Below, one piece after another: positions 50,798-59,942 of a DNA stretch of 64,000 nt; positions within the stretch are counted from its first letter, which is position 1, and the number at the start of each line of letters is the position of its first letter. Below the pieces are notes generated by a model. That model had not been told where the DNA came from and made no database searches. It worked only from the letters and a program-made list of their open reading frames with translations. The DNA lies in assembly GCF_000003855.2 (NCBI RefSeq), contig NW_003101675.1, forward strand, positions 718,096-782,095. The letters run 5' to 3'. The position numbers and the translations under genes are program-made. The stretch is from Blastomyces gilchristii SLH14081. Taxonomy: Eukaryota; Ascomycota; Eurotiomycetes; Onygenales; Ajellomycetaceae.

Positions 50798-51202
50798 CTA
50801 GTAACATCTGTCCCTTCCGGGTCTGTTCTTCGAGCGGAATTTGTTCTTGCAACACACGTAGAAGTTGTTACACCTATATCTCGAATCTTTGAGCCCGTAG
50901 CATCGGCGATTGCTCCTCATACTGCCGTTGACCTCGTTACAGCAAGCTGCACTGGCTGCGCCCCAGAATGCCTCCGCCCCGGGCTTGTAACACCATGATC
51001 CGCTTTCACCGGCGCGTGCCTCCACCTCCACGGACCTTTCGAACAGGGTTGATGATGCCGACTGTTGTACTTGACATTCCTCGGCCCATTTGCCTTGCGG
51101 GCAAAGCGGTTCATCAGAAGTCGAGATGCCCTGCTCTTCCCTCATCCCAAGGGATGCGGCATACACGATGGGGAGGGTGAAGAACAAGGTGAAGGCTCTC
51201 AT
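50798..51202 (-). CDS. Small cysteine-rich secreted protein
   Basis: A 134-residue single-exon ORF. It has a clear signal peptide (M-R-A-F-T-L-F-F-T-L-P-I-V-Y-A, cleavage expected about residue 15-16), no further membrane segment, and ten cysteines in the mature part, including two CC pairs (A-A-C-C-N-E and Y-V-C-C-K-N) with a basic C terminus ending R-D-R-C-Y. This suggests an extracellular, disulfide-stabilised protein of effector-like or defence-like style; the family and function are not recognised. Transcription appears intact: a TATA box lies at 51,464-51,473, and a likely 64-nt intron (51,278-51,215, GTAAG...TGTAG) sits in the 5' leader. The start ATG (AAAAATGAG context) follows directly after that intron. 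Confidence 0.8.
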   Translation of the reverse strand: MRAFTLFFTLPIVYAASLGMREEQGISTSDEPLCPQGKWAEECQVQQSASSTLFERSVEVEARAGESGSWCYKPGAEAFWGAASAACCNEVNGSMRSNRRCYGLKDSRYRCNNFYVCCKNKFRSKNRPGRDRCY

Positions 51203-51214
51203 TTTTGCTTGGTT

Positions 51215-51278
51215 CTACAAGAGGAATATTCTATGAGCATCAACTCCTATCCGAAAGGAATATTTCCCGAATTCTTAC
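51215..51278 (-). other. Probable 5'-UTR intron of the secreted-protein gene
   Basis: Minus-strand GTAAGAATTC...CTCTTGTAG, 64 nt, 13 bases before the start codon; the upstream leader contains no ATG in the plausible transcript. Size and splice sites match the introns of THR1 and MED5. Confidence 0.5.
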
Positions 51279-51463
51279 CTATGGATGAGTCTTTAAAAGG
51301 GGATGTATTTGAGGCTACCAAACACAGGGTTGTGTAGGTAGTTTCGAATTTCGGAGAGGAGGAGGAACAAGAAGATGTCTGATGTACCGTTGGAATTTGG
51401 ATTATGTTGTTGATTCTTTTGATGAGTTGAGACGAATTGGTCAAAAGAAGAGAGGAATGAGCT

Positions 51464-51473
51464 CTTTATATAG
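51464..51473 (-). promoter_or_regulatory. TATA box of the secreted-protein gene
   Basis: CTATATAAAG on the minus strand, about 260 bp before the start codon and followed by a pyrimidine-rich leader typical of highly expressed fungal genes. Confidence 0.5.
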
Positions 51474-52008
51474 AGTTCTATGTCGCCAAAACCACTCTCA
51501 CAGCTTCAGGACGTCCTTAAGCTCCTAATATCGCACTTGGGAATACTACGTTGCATTACAGTCGATCACTAACTGGCCCCTGAAATAACTCATCTGAAGT
51601 GGAAGCCTGCATTGCCGAGCCCTATTCTGTTACATTGGTATTTCACCTGCTAATCGGATTGGGAAAAAAGGCTAGCACCTCTTGTTTACAGAGAGAGGCA
51701 ATACAGTGTCCTTCAACTACAAACTAACAACCATTCTCCTGGCGTTTGGGAGATCCTGCGCTCGATATCAATCTATATCAACCTTATATCAACAAACCAC
51801 CCCCACTGCTACCAAGGTTCATGCGGCGGACAGGGAAAAGAGTATCCCTAAATAAGATTATTTGAAGCACCTCAATCTCTTGATTCTTATTCCCTACAGT
51901 GGGAGGATTAAGCTTGAATACCCCCCTGGCCGCCTAGATCGTACTAACCACATAACGTTAATATCTATATGGCTGCTTTTCATGATCATATTGTTAATAT
52001 TTTGTATA

Positions 52009-52246
52009 CAGAGGATCCTCTCAAAAGTTTTGATTAGCATTAAGAATTTAATACTGTTATCGTTCCATTCTCAAGCCCCTGAAATTAGGCTAGCTTTAGT
52101 TAAGCTGTAGCTGGTTATTCAGACATCACAGCCATTAATCTCTCTTAGAACTCTGATTAAGAGAGAGAATGAGAATACTTCATGTCTGTAACAAAGTTAC
52201 ACCTTTAATTCTTAGTGCTAATCCAAGCTTTTGAGAGGATCCTCCG
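52009..52246. mobile_element. TA-flanked MITE (Tc1/mariner type)
   Basis: A 238-bp element with about 39-bp terminal inverted repeats, CRGAGGATCCTCTCAAAAG then YTTKGATTAGCAYTAAGAATT, flanked by TA on both sides (52,007-52,008 and 52,247-52,248). It has no coding potential. An internal palindrome (TCTCTCTTAGAAC...TTAAGAGAGAG) lies near 52,139-52,168. It sits in the gene island and is not RIPed. Confidence 0.85.
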
Positions 52247-52387
52247 TACCTGTCATGGTGATGCAGAGCTACGGGTCCGGGCTCTTACCACCTAGAGCAA
52301 AAAGACCATAAGATGACTGGCTCCCCAGCCCCGGTACGCCAGCCTATAGAGACCCCCAGGTATAGAGTCCCCTCAGGTCTAGAGCTC

Positions 52388-52432
52388 TCTTTCAATGTGA
52401 GTGATGTGTGCTCATTATAACACTAGTATAAA
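52388..52432 (-). repeat. Dispersed repeat fragment, partner of 56,813-56,917
   Basis: TGTGCTCATTATAACACTAG (52,407-52,426) and the bases after it match the reverse complement of 56,813-56,838 with one mismatch in 26. TCTTTCAATGTGAGT (52,388-52,402) matches the reverse complement of 56,903-56,917. The gap between the two blocks differs (4 versus 64 bases). Confidence 0.6.
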
Positions 52433-54740
52433 GTATTCATTTAATCCAAATGTCACTTTAACCTATATAGGCTGCTGTACAAATGGGTTTGAGTTAGTGA
52501 TATCTTGGCATCTTAGGGGTGCCAGGTGGGGGTTTCAAACTTAATGCCTAACACTATACAGAGTAGTATTCAGTCATGATGGCTAGCTTCCAAGCCTCGA
52601 AACTCGGACCACTTCAAAGTTGACCAAGAAGCTTTCATTTGGTTGTTGTCATTCAAAAAGAAAGAGCATACAGACAGAACTGAACGCGCTGCGCCTGATT
52701 TGGTTCGGAAGCGAGCCATGAAGGACCCAAAGAATCCTCCCTGGGACCGAAACCTTCTTCCATGATTCCTCAAATCCACGCTAATCTCCCGTAGCGCATC
52801 TCGGATCCTTCCAGAGCGCTAAGTGGAGATCTGCCGAGTAGTGTTAACCTTAAAGTGCGGAAGCGTGCACAATAACGGGGATTCCGCGAAAAGAACAACC
52901 TTTCTTTACCTGGTCCTCCAACCGATATTCCTGACACGTGGATTCCTTTTCCTATTTTGCACTCCTCGTTCCCTCGATATGCGGGCAAGCTGCAAACACC
53001 AGCGGAACCTGAGACCGAAATGTGAGCTCAAAATGCGAATAATCGCTCTCTCTCCTCCGGTCTTGGAACCTCTCCAGTAGCTGAGGGGAATTGAAAGGAG
53101 CAGGAAGTACCCCCGCAGGACAAAAGACCGAGGAGGCGGGAAGGAGACGGATCATCAGGCCATGTTTCCTCTCCGCCTTTGGGCCTTGTGTTAACCCCCC
53201 CTACTTATGTCCAAAGGAAATGGAAATTTCTTTTTCCCACTGCCTGTCTGTGTTTCAAACAAGAACCCCCACTGCTTTTGCCTACAGGGTACTTCGACAT
53301 TCCTCCCATGAACGGACTGGGAACAGAACGAACTGCCTCTCCGATTCTTTATCTTTCTTCCCCGTCCACGGCCCGAAGCGCCCCCACAAGAATAAAAATA
53401 AAAATAACGTCAGCAGGTTCTCATTTCTGCGTGGCCGAGCTGGGCGAGCTGTTGTTTTGAGCCGAGTTTTCTATGCCTTCGACCCCCCCCTTCGATATAG
53501 TTCCCCCGCACAAAGGAATTGGCTGCGGCTCTCTACTTCGGTGTTAGCCGGGTATATAGTTATACCCACCCGCGCGGCACCAAAATTGCCATCTCATATT
53601 ATTCTATTGAAAAAAAGATCAACTAAATTAAATCTGAGGAGAGAAAGTGGTAGTGGGTGAGCATGTTCTAGCTGTAACTTGCTTTCTTCAGATTGAAGGG
53701 TGAGTTTCATCTTGTTTTAATAGAATTCGTACTTACAAAAAATGCACTGCTATTGAAACGAATGGGTACATTCCAAGGCTAACTACCCACTGCCGAGGCG
53801 GCCAGCTCCTGACGGCTGGTAGTTATTTACGGCTTCTTGTTCAAAAAAATATAATATAATATAATAAAAAGTAATAATAATAATAATAAATAAAATCTAG
53901 TGATCCTGTAGAGCGAATTAGGTATGAATTACGGACGAAGACAATTGGCTCACGATTCGACAGCCAGGGCTTCGGCGCAGTCACTTCGATCTTCAAAATA
54001 CTTAAACCACCTACCCTACCTAGGTGTACTTACTTCGATGCTGCACAAAACTTCACATAATTTATACCATACAACCCCCAACATTTCATAATACTATATA
54101 GTAATCATACAAGTAACATCATATGCACATATCACTCTTGGAACTTGGGTTACAGCGCAGCAATTAATCAGAAAAGATGCATCATAGTTACCACCTTTTC
54201 TTAGAGCCTACCTCACATGGCATCAATCAGATAAAAATGTCCTGTATATTTGGTTTACATGTCAAGCGTTTGCCACCCCTAACACCCTCTCTGTCTCTAC
54301 GCTGCACACTTTATATCCACATCATCCCCTCCCTATCTTCATTTCATTTTTTGGGTTATCTGCAGGGAACATGGAGGGCTTCCTCGGATAATGTATAGGG
54401 GTATATGCCGGAATGCGCCAGGTCAACAGTGCATCCAGCCATTTGAGACGAATGGAAAAACTTTCTTGAAAACGTGATGGACAGAATAACTCAAGCGTAG
54501 TGGGTGTTTCCCCATCCATGTTCTTGGCATTTTATATGTTGTAGTAAAAATATGTCAAATATTAGGATAGCTTCATCATTGATATACATCTCAAACAGGA
54601 GGGGGATAAAACTCCTCTAAAAGGGGTATCCAAAGTGTGACGAACAAAGTGAAGCGCCAGTAAACGCCCATGGAAGAAACCAAAGAGCGTTAGATGGAGG
54701 AAATAGGAAACATAAAAATGTATTTGACAAATGAAAAGCA
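52433..54740. other. Intergenic region, no confident gene
   Basis: GC-balanced to 53,600, then lower GC with short AATAAT runs near 53,850-53,895. A 189-codon frame at 53,091-53,660 begins at a non-ATG codon, is biased and resembles no family I know. A pyrimidine-rich stretch near 53,455-53,600 could be promoter-like. Nothing is supported as a gene. Confidence 0.4.
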
Positions 54741-55424
54741 TTATTGGGACCTCGCACTTCCCACGCTTCTCTCCCGCGAGTGTGTTGAGGAACCATGCAA
54801 AATATCTGGAGCTCGAGGCCCTACCATCCAGTCCTCCATCGCGAGCCACTCGCTCCAGCTCTTCTCCGCAGCCTCAATCTCGGCGTCCGCTGGTGCTTGT
54901 AAAGGTCGCAGGAATGGGATCGTTTCCAAAGGTGGCATATCATAATCTTGTTTTACAGATGCCCACCCGCCGCTTTTCGCAGCGAAGAGGTAGTTGCGCC
55001 GTTCTTGTTCGTGGAGGTGGCCAACGCCGGCAACCCAATCGTCCCCAAAAAACCCATGCAGAACACCTGGGAAATCCATGCCAGTTGCTACCAGGCGTCG
55101 AATATAAGGGACAAGGGAGATAGCGGGAGATACTTGTGGCCGGTTGGGCGGTGGAGATGAGGGTCGTGAGCTTCTAGGAGCAACGTTCGAAGACGAACTG
55201 AAAAGTGGATTCGGTTGTCTCTGGAAAGGGAGATAAATATTCAGGAAAGCGGACAACGCCTGAACGGGAATACTATATTGGGCATGATCGAGGAAATATC
55301 GCTGGCAGTTCTGGTAACGCGGATACCATTCAAATATGTCAAATTGAGGATCGTCGGCTCGATGGGAGGCCTCTGACAGACCCACCATAGCGGCAGGATC
55401 AAAATGTGCGCGTGGATCACTCAT
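54741..55424 (-). CDS. Hypothetical fungal protein
   Basis: A 227-residue ORF from ATG 55,424 (AATAACATGAGT context, A at -3) to the stop at 54,741. It is acidic and aromatic-rich: an N-terminal block F-D-I-F-E-W-Y-P-R-Y-Q-N-C-Q-R-Y-F, a Ser/Pro/Arg-rich linker in the middle, then W-V-A-G-V-G-H-L-H-E-Q-E-R-R-N-Y and E-K-S-W-S-E-W-L. There is no signal peptide or membrane segment. I do not recognise the function. The frame stays open upstream to 55,778, and an ATG at 55,679 would add 85 basic residues, but that part looks like leader sequence, with a possible intron (GTATTACC...CTCCAG) before the chosen start. Confidence 0.65.
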   Translation of the reverse strand: MSDPRAHFDPAAMVGLSEASHRADDPQFDIFEWYPRYQNCQRYFLDHAQYSIPVQALSAFLNIYLPFQRQPNPLFSSSSNVAPRSSRPSSPPPNRPQVSPAISLVPYIRRLVATGMDFPGVLHGFFGDDWVAGVGHLHEQERRNYLFAAKSGGWASVKQDYDMPPLETIPFLRPLQAPADAEIEAAEKSWSEWLAMEDWMVGPRAPDILHGSSTHSRERSVGSARSQ

Positions 55425-56812
55425 GTTATTATCCCTGGGGTCTGGAGACGGTCCTGCGATTGGCCTGGAGAAATGATTTTTTTTTAGTTTCGATGCTATT
55501 TTCCTAGCGTAGATTCGCCGACTACTCAACGGAAATGGAAACAATTTTGAACGGTAATACCTCTGGGGGGACTTATTGCGAAAAATAAACCGGTGTACTC
55601 GAAAAGGAGAAGAGGCCGAACTCCAAAGCTTCTTGATCAAGCTATAATCCCTTCTGCTTTGGCTTTCTTCGAGAGACATTTGTTGACACGGATGGTGATG
55701 CGCACCAAAAACACCAGGAGGAATCCAAGAAACAGAAAACGCTAGAAACCCAAAGGTTTGGAGAGTCCTGGATTCCAATTGATCTCTGGGATAAGATCGC
55801 GTGCTTATCTACATTGATCCGAACAGAGCAGGACACACCTGAAGTCTTGACCGGCAAGGTGGTAGCTGGATATTGAAGTTACGCATAAAAAGAAGCTCTG
55901 TTGCTGGACCCTTCAGCGGGGTATATAAGTTGACGGAGCGTCCCACAGCCATCTGGTACCCACGTTCATGCAAGTCAGGCTCGATACGAAAAGGGAACAA
56001 CAATTTTCGCGGAAGGCAAAGCTGAAAGTTCCGTCCGTGGCTGGTAGCCTTCGCCTAGCCGGAAGCATATCAGATCGCGAGATGAGGCGATGGGGCTTGG
56101 GGCAAAACTAAAAAGCAAACTTGGTTTCGCAGCCATTCAAGTAACTAGCCTTGATCGACCTTTGTCCCTCCCTAGTGGTTACCGCCAGCACAAATGTGGA
56201 AACATAAAAAAGATACCCTGGGTAAGCACGTTTCAGGGTCACAGATAGATCTCTTGTATGGGCATCTTGGAACAACCACTCGGTCTGGTGTTTCTATACT
56301 GTACAACGTCGTTCGGGTTGAATTCAGGCCTGAAAGTGGCCAGGTACATGAGAATGGTTGTAATTCTAAAAAATATGTAGGTCAATTATTCTTTCTCCGC
56401 CACTCCATTATTCAGGTCTTTCCGCATAGTTCAAGCCAAAGGATGGCTCAGCGTTTGCCTCGGTTTTCGAAAGCCAGCCCTTTGAGTTGGTTCTGCGGGT
56501 CCGACAAACGGTAGCATTTTGATCAAAACCGTTTCTGTCCTGACACACACAGTTTACAGAGCAACCTCTTCGTACCCTTGCAGTACAACCTTAATCTGCC
56601 CCTTTCCGCGCCCTGGATCGAGGGTTTAAGCGTGGACAGAACAACCTAGATTCGAGAAAGAAGCATACAGGGCCATCCAAGATAGATGTTCTGCCAATCT
56701 GGCAACTCTTCCAAACCGACGATGTGAACAAAAACAAAGTTACATTTACCATAAGAAATCATGCAGGTGATTCACGATTTTTTCTGGCTCTGGCTTTGGA
56801 ACTGGTCCATAT
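55425..56812. other. Intergenic, no confident gene
   Basis: Presumed promoter and leader of the minus-strand gene, then GC-balanced sequence with only short frames. No RNA gene or mobile element is recognised. Confidence 0.4.
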
Positions 56813-56917
56813 TTTATACTAGTGTTACAATGAGCACATATGAATGATAGTGATTGTATTAGTAATTGAGATCTTCTCATTGAAGATTGTCTGTATTTCG
56901 AGACTCACATTGAAAGA
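56813..56917 (+). repeat. Dispersed repeat at the island's right edge
   Basis: Inverted partner of 52,388-52,432. It lies exactly where GC-balanced sequence gives way to the AT-rich block. The start TGTTACAATGAGCACA has an LTR-like TG, but no matching end was found. Confidence 0.55.
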
Positions 56918-57587
56918 TGGCTTTATTCCCTCATCTAGCTGTGAAGCATAATTGGTGCAATATCATTAGTATAACAACTCAGCTATTAGTTTAAAAATAT
57001 CAGTTAATAATTTTTCATATCAAATTTTATACAGAAATATTCAAGAAATAAGTGTACTAGAGACTTAGTAGTAAGTATTCTCTTATATATCTCTTTTCTT
57101 TCTTGATTTTTTCATTACTTAATATTCACTCTATGAGTTAAAGTTAAACTTACTATGAAATTAGTATTAATTATTATAATAGAAATAAGTACTATATCTA
57201 ATATAATAACTGACAGATAAAAAAGAAATATATATATATAACTTAAAATCAATATTTATAATTAATAAAATTTTAATAATTAAATTTTACTAAAATTCTC
57301 TTTATAATAATGTATATATTATTCAATTCAATTCAATTCAATTATATACTGTGAGTCTTAGAGATTATACAAAGCTGTGATACTATTATATACACAGGCT
57401 TTTCTTTATATTTCTTTATATCTATATTACTTTTAATCTCTGATAACAGTTAGAGATGAAGCATTTGAACTACATATTCAAAATGAAATTATCTATTATA
57501 TGAAATTAAGATACAATATATTATTTAAGTTATTACTTTATTAAAATGCAGACTTCTTGAGCAGTTCTCAATAGTCTGTTATAATTT
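56918..57587. other. AT-rich sequence, no recognisable feature
   Basis: Strongly AT-rich and RIP-like with no usable ORF. Four tandem ATTCA units occur near 57,324-57,342. Probably an old element beyond recognition. Confidence 0.4.
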
Positions 57588-57935
57588 AAATTATTATTCA
57601 GTCCCGGTGGCTGAATGGTTAATGCGGCCACCTGGTAGTACCTTGGTGTGGGAAACCAAGGCGTGTGAGTTCAAAACCCGCAGGGGATACATTAAATCCA
57701 GAACTCAAGCACCTCAGGTTCCTAATAAATACAGAGGTGTACAAATCACTTCAACAAATCACTCTATATTCCTGAGATGGGAAGTTATTATCACATGTAT
57801 TTAATTGTCACTTCTTTGTATTTCCTATGTTCTTGTTATCTTGGCGTGGTCTCAACACCTTCTGTATAATCAACACTTGGCCTGTATTTAACATCACGCA
57901 AGGACTCATCATAAGCTCCGCTTGCATATGAGTAT

Positions 57936-58045
57936 TGTTGGAGCTACTACACAAGCCCTAACCTACGTGACCCACACACATATATTTAGCTTTCACTAGC
58001 TACTAGTTAGATAACAACAACCAATCACATTCAACCTCTCTCACA
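57936..58045 (+). repeat. 5' LTR of gag-only element
   Basis: 110 bp, beginning TGTTGGAGCTACTACACAAG and ending CTCTCACA, directly after the AGTAT duplication. Confidence 0.9.
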
Positions 58046-58159
58046 GGTTATGAAGCTCTTGTACTTCTATGAAGTATTATAATCATGCAATAATCATACA
58101 ATAAGCTTTTCAAATAGCTGCTTCTTTCATTCAAATACTTCATATCAAATATCTGTCAA

Positions 58160-59213
58160 TACAACATCAATTAATTATGAAGAAATCTCAGAGAATTAAA
58201 CTACTGCATCTGAATTCTTTTCAATCTTAATAACTGTGAGAAAATTACTATATAATAACAATAATCAAGATAACAATAATATGACTAATAAAGCTGCTGT
58301 CTTGAGATGATGTATTACTCAGATGAATAAAGAACTATATTAAATAAGAGCTTCTAGCAATTCTACTGCTACAGCTACTATTAATAATGACAATGATTTA
58401 AGCTCTGATCTTACTGCTTATCTTCAGAATTAAGAGAATATCTCTGCACTGAGCAGAGTTCTTCAAGAATTCTGTAAACATGTTAAATATCTTCAAAAAC
58501 CAGGTCTTCTCAAATCAATATCTGATTATCTCATTTGAAAGAAAGAGATTCTGCTTGTTATTAAGTAATCTCACACAGAAGATCTTCTGAATGCAACTAT
58601 AAAATTCTTAAAAAATGTCTCTAAGAATATGAAATAATTCTGAAAGAAATGCAACTTCTAGCTATACAATTTTATATAGTCTTCTGTTTCTATTGAAGTC
58701 AAATCTCTTTTTACTATGTCTCAAGATTCTCTGAGTTCTGCTGCTCTATGAAATACTATAGCAGTATTCTTTTCAGAACAGATGAAAATCTGCAGAGTCT
58801 GTCTATTCAAGAAATTCAATGATATCAGTGCAACTACTATCTATAATAACCTCAATCACTTATTCATAGAATATCTGCTTACAATTCATGTTGAGTATAT
58901 TCATCTTGAATATACTAATATTCTCAACTTCATATTCTTTGACAAGCTTCTCAACAGTCTTATCAAGAAGTGATCAATCTTTATCAGAGATTGCATGAAC
59001 TATGCAGTAAAGAATGATAATATCACATTACTAGAAGATGATTTTCTTGATCTCTGCAGAGATATACTACTCCGCCTGCTATTGAATGACAAAAATGCCA
59101 GAGATGACACAAAGAATGCCAAAGACATCATTAAGAAGAATAAGAAGAATAAGAAGAATAATAAGAAGTGCACTCACTGCAAGCAGAATAATCATGAAGA
59201 GTCTTACTGCTAG
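58160..59213 (+). pseudogene. Gag-like frame with CCHC zinc knuckle
   Basis: Plus-strand coding trace with several stops that fit RIP changes (TGG to TGA or TAG, CAA to TAA). Longer open stretches are 58,782-58,973 and 58,995-59,213. It ends in a Lys/Asn run followed by C-T-H-C-K-Q-N-N-H-E-E-S-Y-C (59,169-59,210), a perfect C-x2-C-x4-H-x4-C knuckle. The knuckle and position between LTRs support a nucleocapsid-type gag; the helical part resembles copia-type gag only in general terms. Confidence 0.7.
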
Positions 59214-59390
59214 TTCACACACTCTGAAAAGTGTTCTATCAATTGAAAGAATAGAACAAAGAATAATAATGAAAGCTCAGCACTTATATACATCACTGTT
59301 GAGCATGCCTACTAAAATGATAATCATGATACTGATAATCATAATACCCAGGCCGTTGAATACTCATACGATAACCCAGGATAAAGATGA

Positions 59391-59536
59391 TAATTCATGA
59401 TAACCAGGCCACTGAGTGCCTATATGATAACCATGATAACTCACGATAACCAGGCCACTGAGTGCCTATATGATAACCATGATAACTCATGATAATCAGG
59501 CCACTGAGTGTGCCTATATGATAACCATGATAACAA
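59391..59536 (+). repeat. 46-bp minisatellite, about 3 units
   Basis: Units beginning CCAGGCCACTGAGTGCC at 59,404 and 59,450 and TCAGGCCACTGAGTG at 59,496, an exact 46-bp period. The period is not a multiple of three, so it shifts frame. A degenerate unit may precede it near 59,350. Confidence 0.85.
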
Positions 59537-59786
59537 TAACAATAAAATGATAAAAATATGAGAAATGAGACTCTGTGGTGTTCAGATGACTGAGGGGACA
59601 ATACAGATATAGAAAGAACAGATTTGAGCATTTTTTTTCTTACATATTCACATGTATTTGCATGTATAAAGCTAGTTCTTATGAGAAAACTAGACTCTAC
59701 TTTTTGTAATTAATTTTTATCACAGATTTGAATGATTTGAGTACTTTTAACTGCATGAATTAACTGATCTGCATAGCATGAAGAGG

Positions 59787-59896
59787 TGTTGAAGCTACTA
59801 CACAAGCTCTAACTTATGTGACTCACACACATATATTTAGCTTTCACTAGCTACTAGTTAGATAATAACAATCAATTACATTCAATCTCTCTCACA
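59787..59896 (+). repeat. 3' LTR of gag-only element
   Basis: 110 bp, same ends as the 5' LTR; differences between the two are nearly all C/T transitions, consistent with RIP after insertion. Confidence 0.9.
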
Positions 59897-59942
59897 AGTA
59901 TAATGAAAGAATAATAATAATAATAATAAAATTATTATTCAG

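Larger units (their letters stand above)
57936..59896 (+). mobile_element. Compact gag-only LTR retrotransposon (TR-GAG-like)
   Basis: A 1,961-bp element with two 110-bp LTRs (57,936-58,045 and 59,787-59,896; TG...CA ends; about 90% alike by eye) and a perfect 5-bp target duplication AGTAT (57,931-57,935 and 59,897-59,901). A purine tract (CATGAAGAGG) precedes the 3' LTR. GGTTATGAAGCTC follows the 5' LTR as a possible primer-binding site, with no confident tRNA match. The 1.74-kb interior has room only for a gag-like frame ending in a zinc knuckle, then a 46-bp minisatellite; no protease, integrase or RT is seen. It would depend on a helper element. Confidence 0.88.
57602..59928 (+). mobile_element. 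tRNA-derived SINE, copy D, split by LTR element
   Basis: Plus-strand SINE with a perfect 14-bp target duplication AAATTATTATTCAG (57,588-57,601 and 59,929-59,942). The head (TCCCGGTGGCTGAATGG...) and body run to 57,935; the last part of the 3' end (ATAATGAAAGAATAATAAT) resumes at 59,902. The LTR element therefore inserted into an existing SINE. The 65-codon frame at its head is not a gene. Confidence 0.93.

Noticed and set aside
53091..53660. A 189-codon plus-strand frame
   Set aside because: Non-ATG start, biased composition, no recognised homology, and an overlapping frame of similar quality.
55425..55679. N-terminal extension of the hypothetical protein to ATG 55,679
   Set aside because: The added 85 residues are highly basic and leader-like, the start context is weaker, and a plausible intron ends before the chosen start.
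59391..59536. CRISPR array
   Set aside because: The direct repeats are contiguous 46-bp units without spacers, inside a eukaryotic retroelement.
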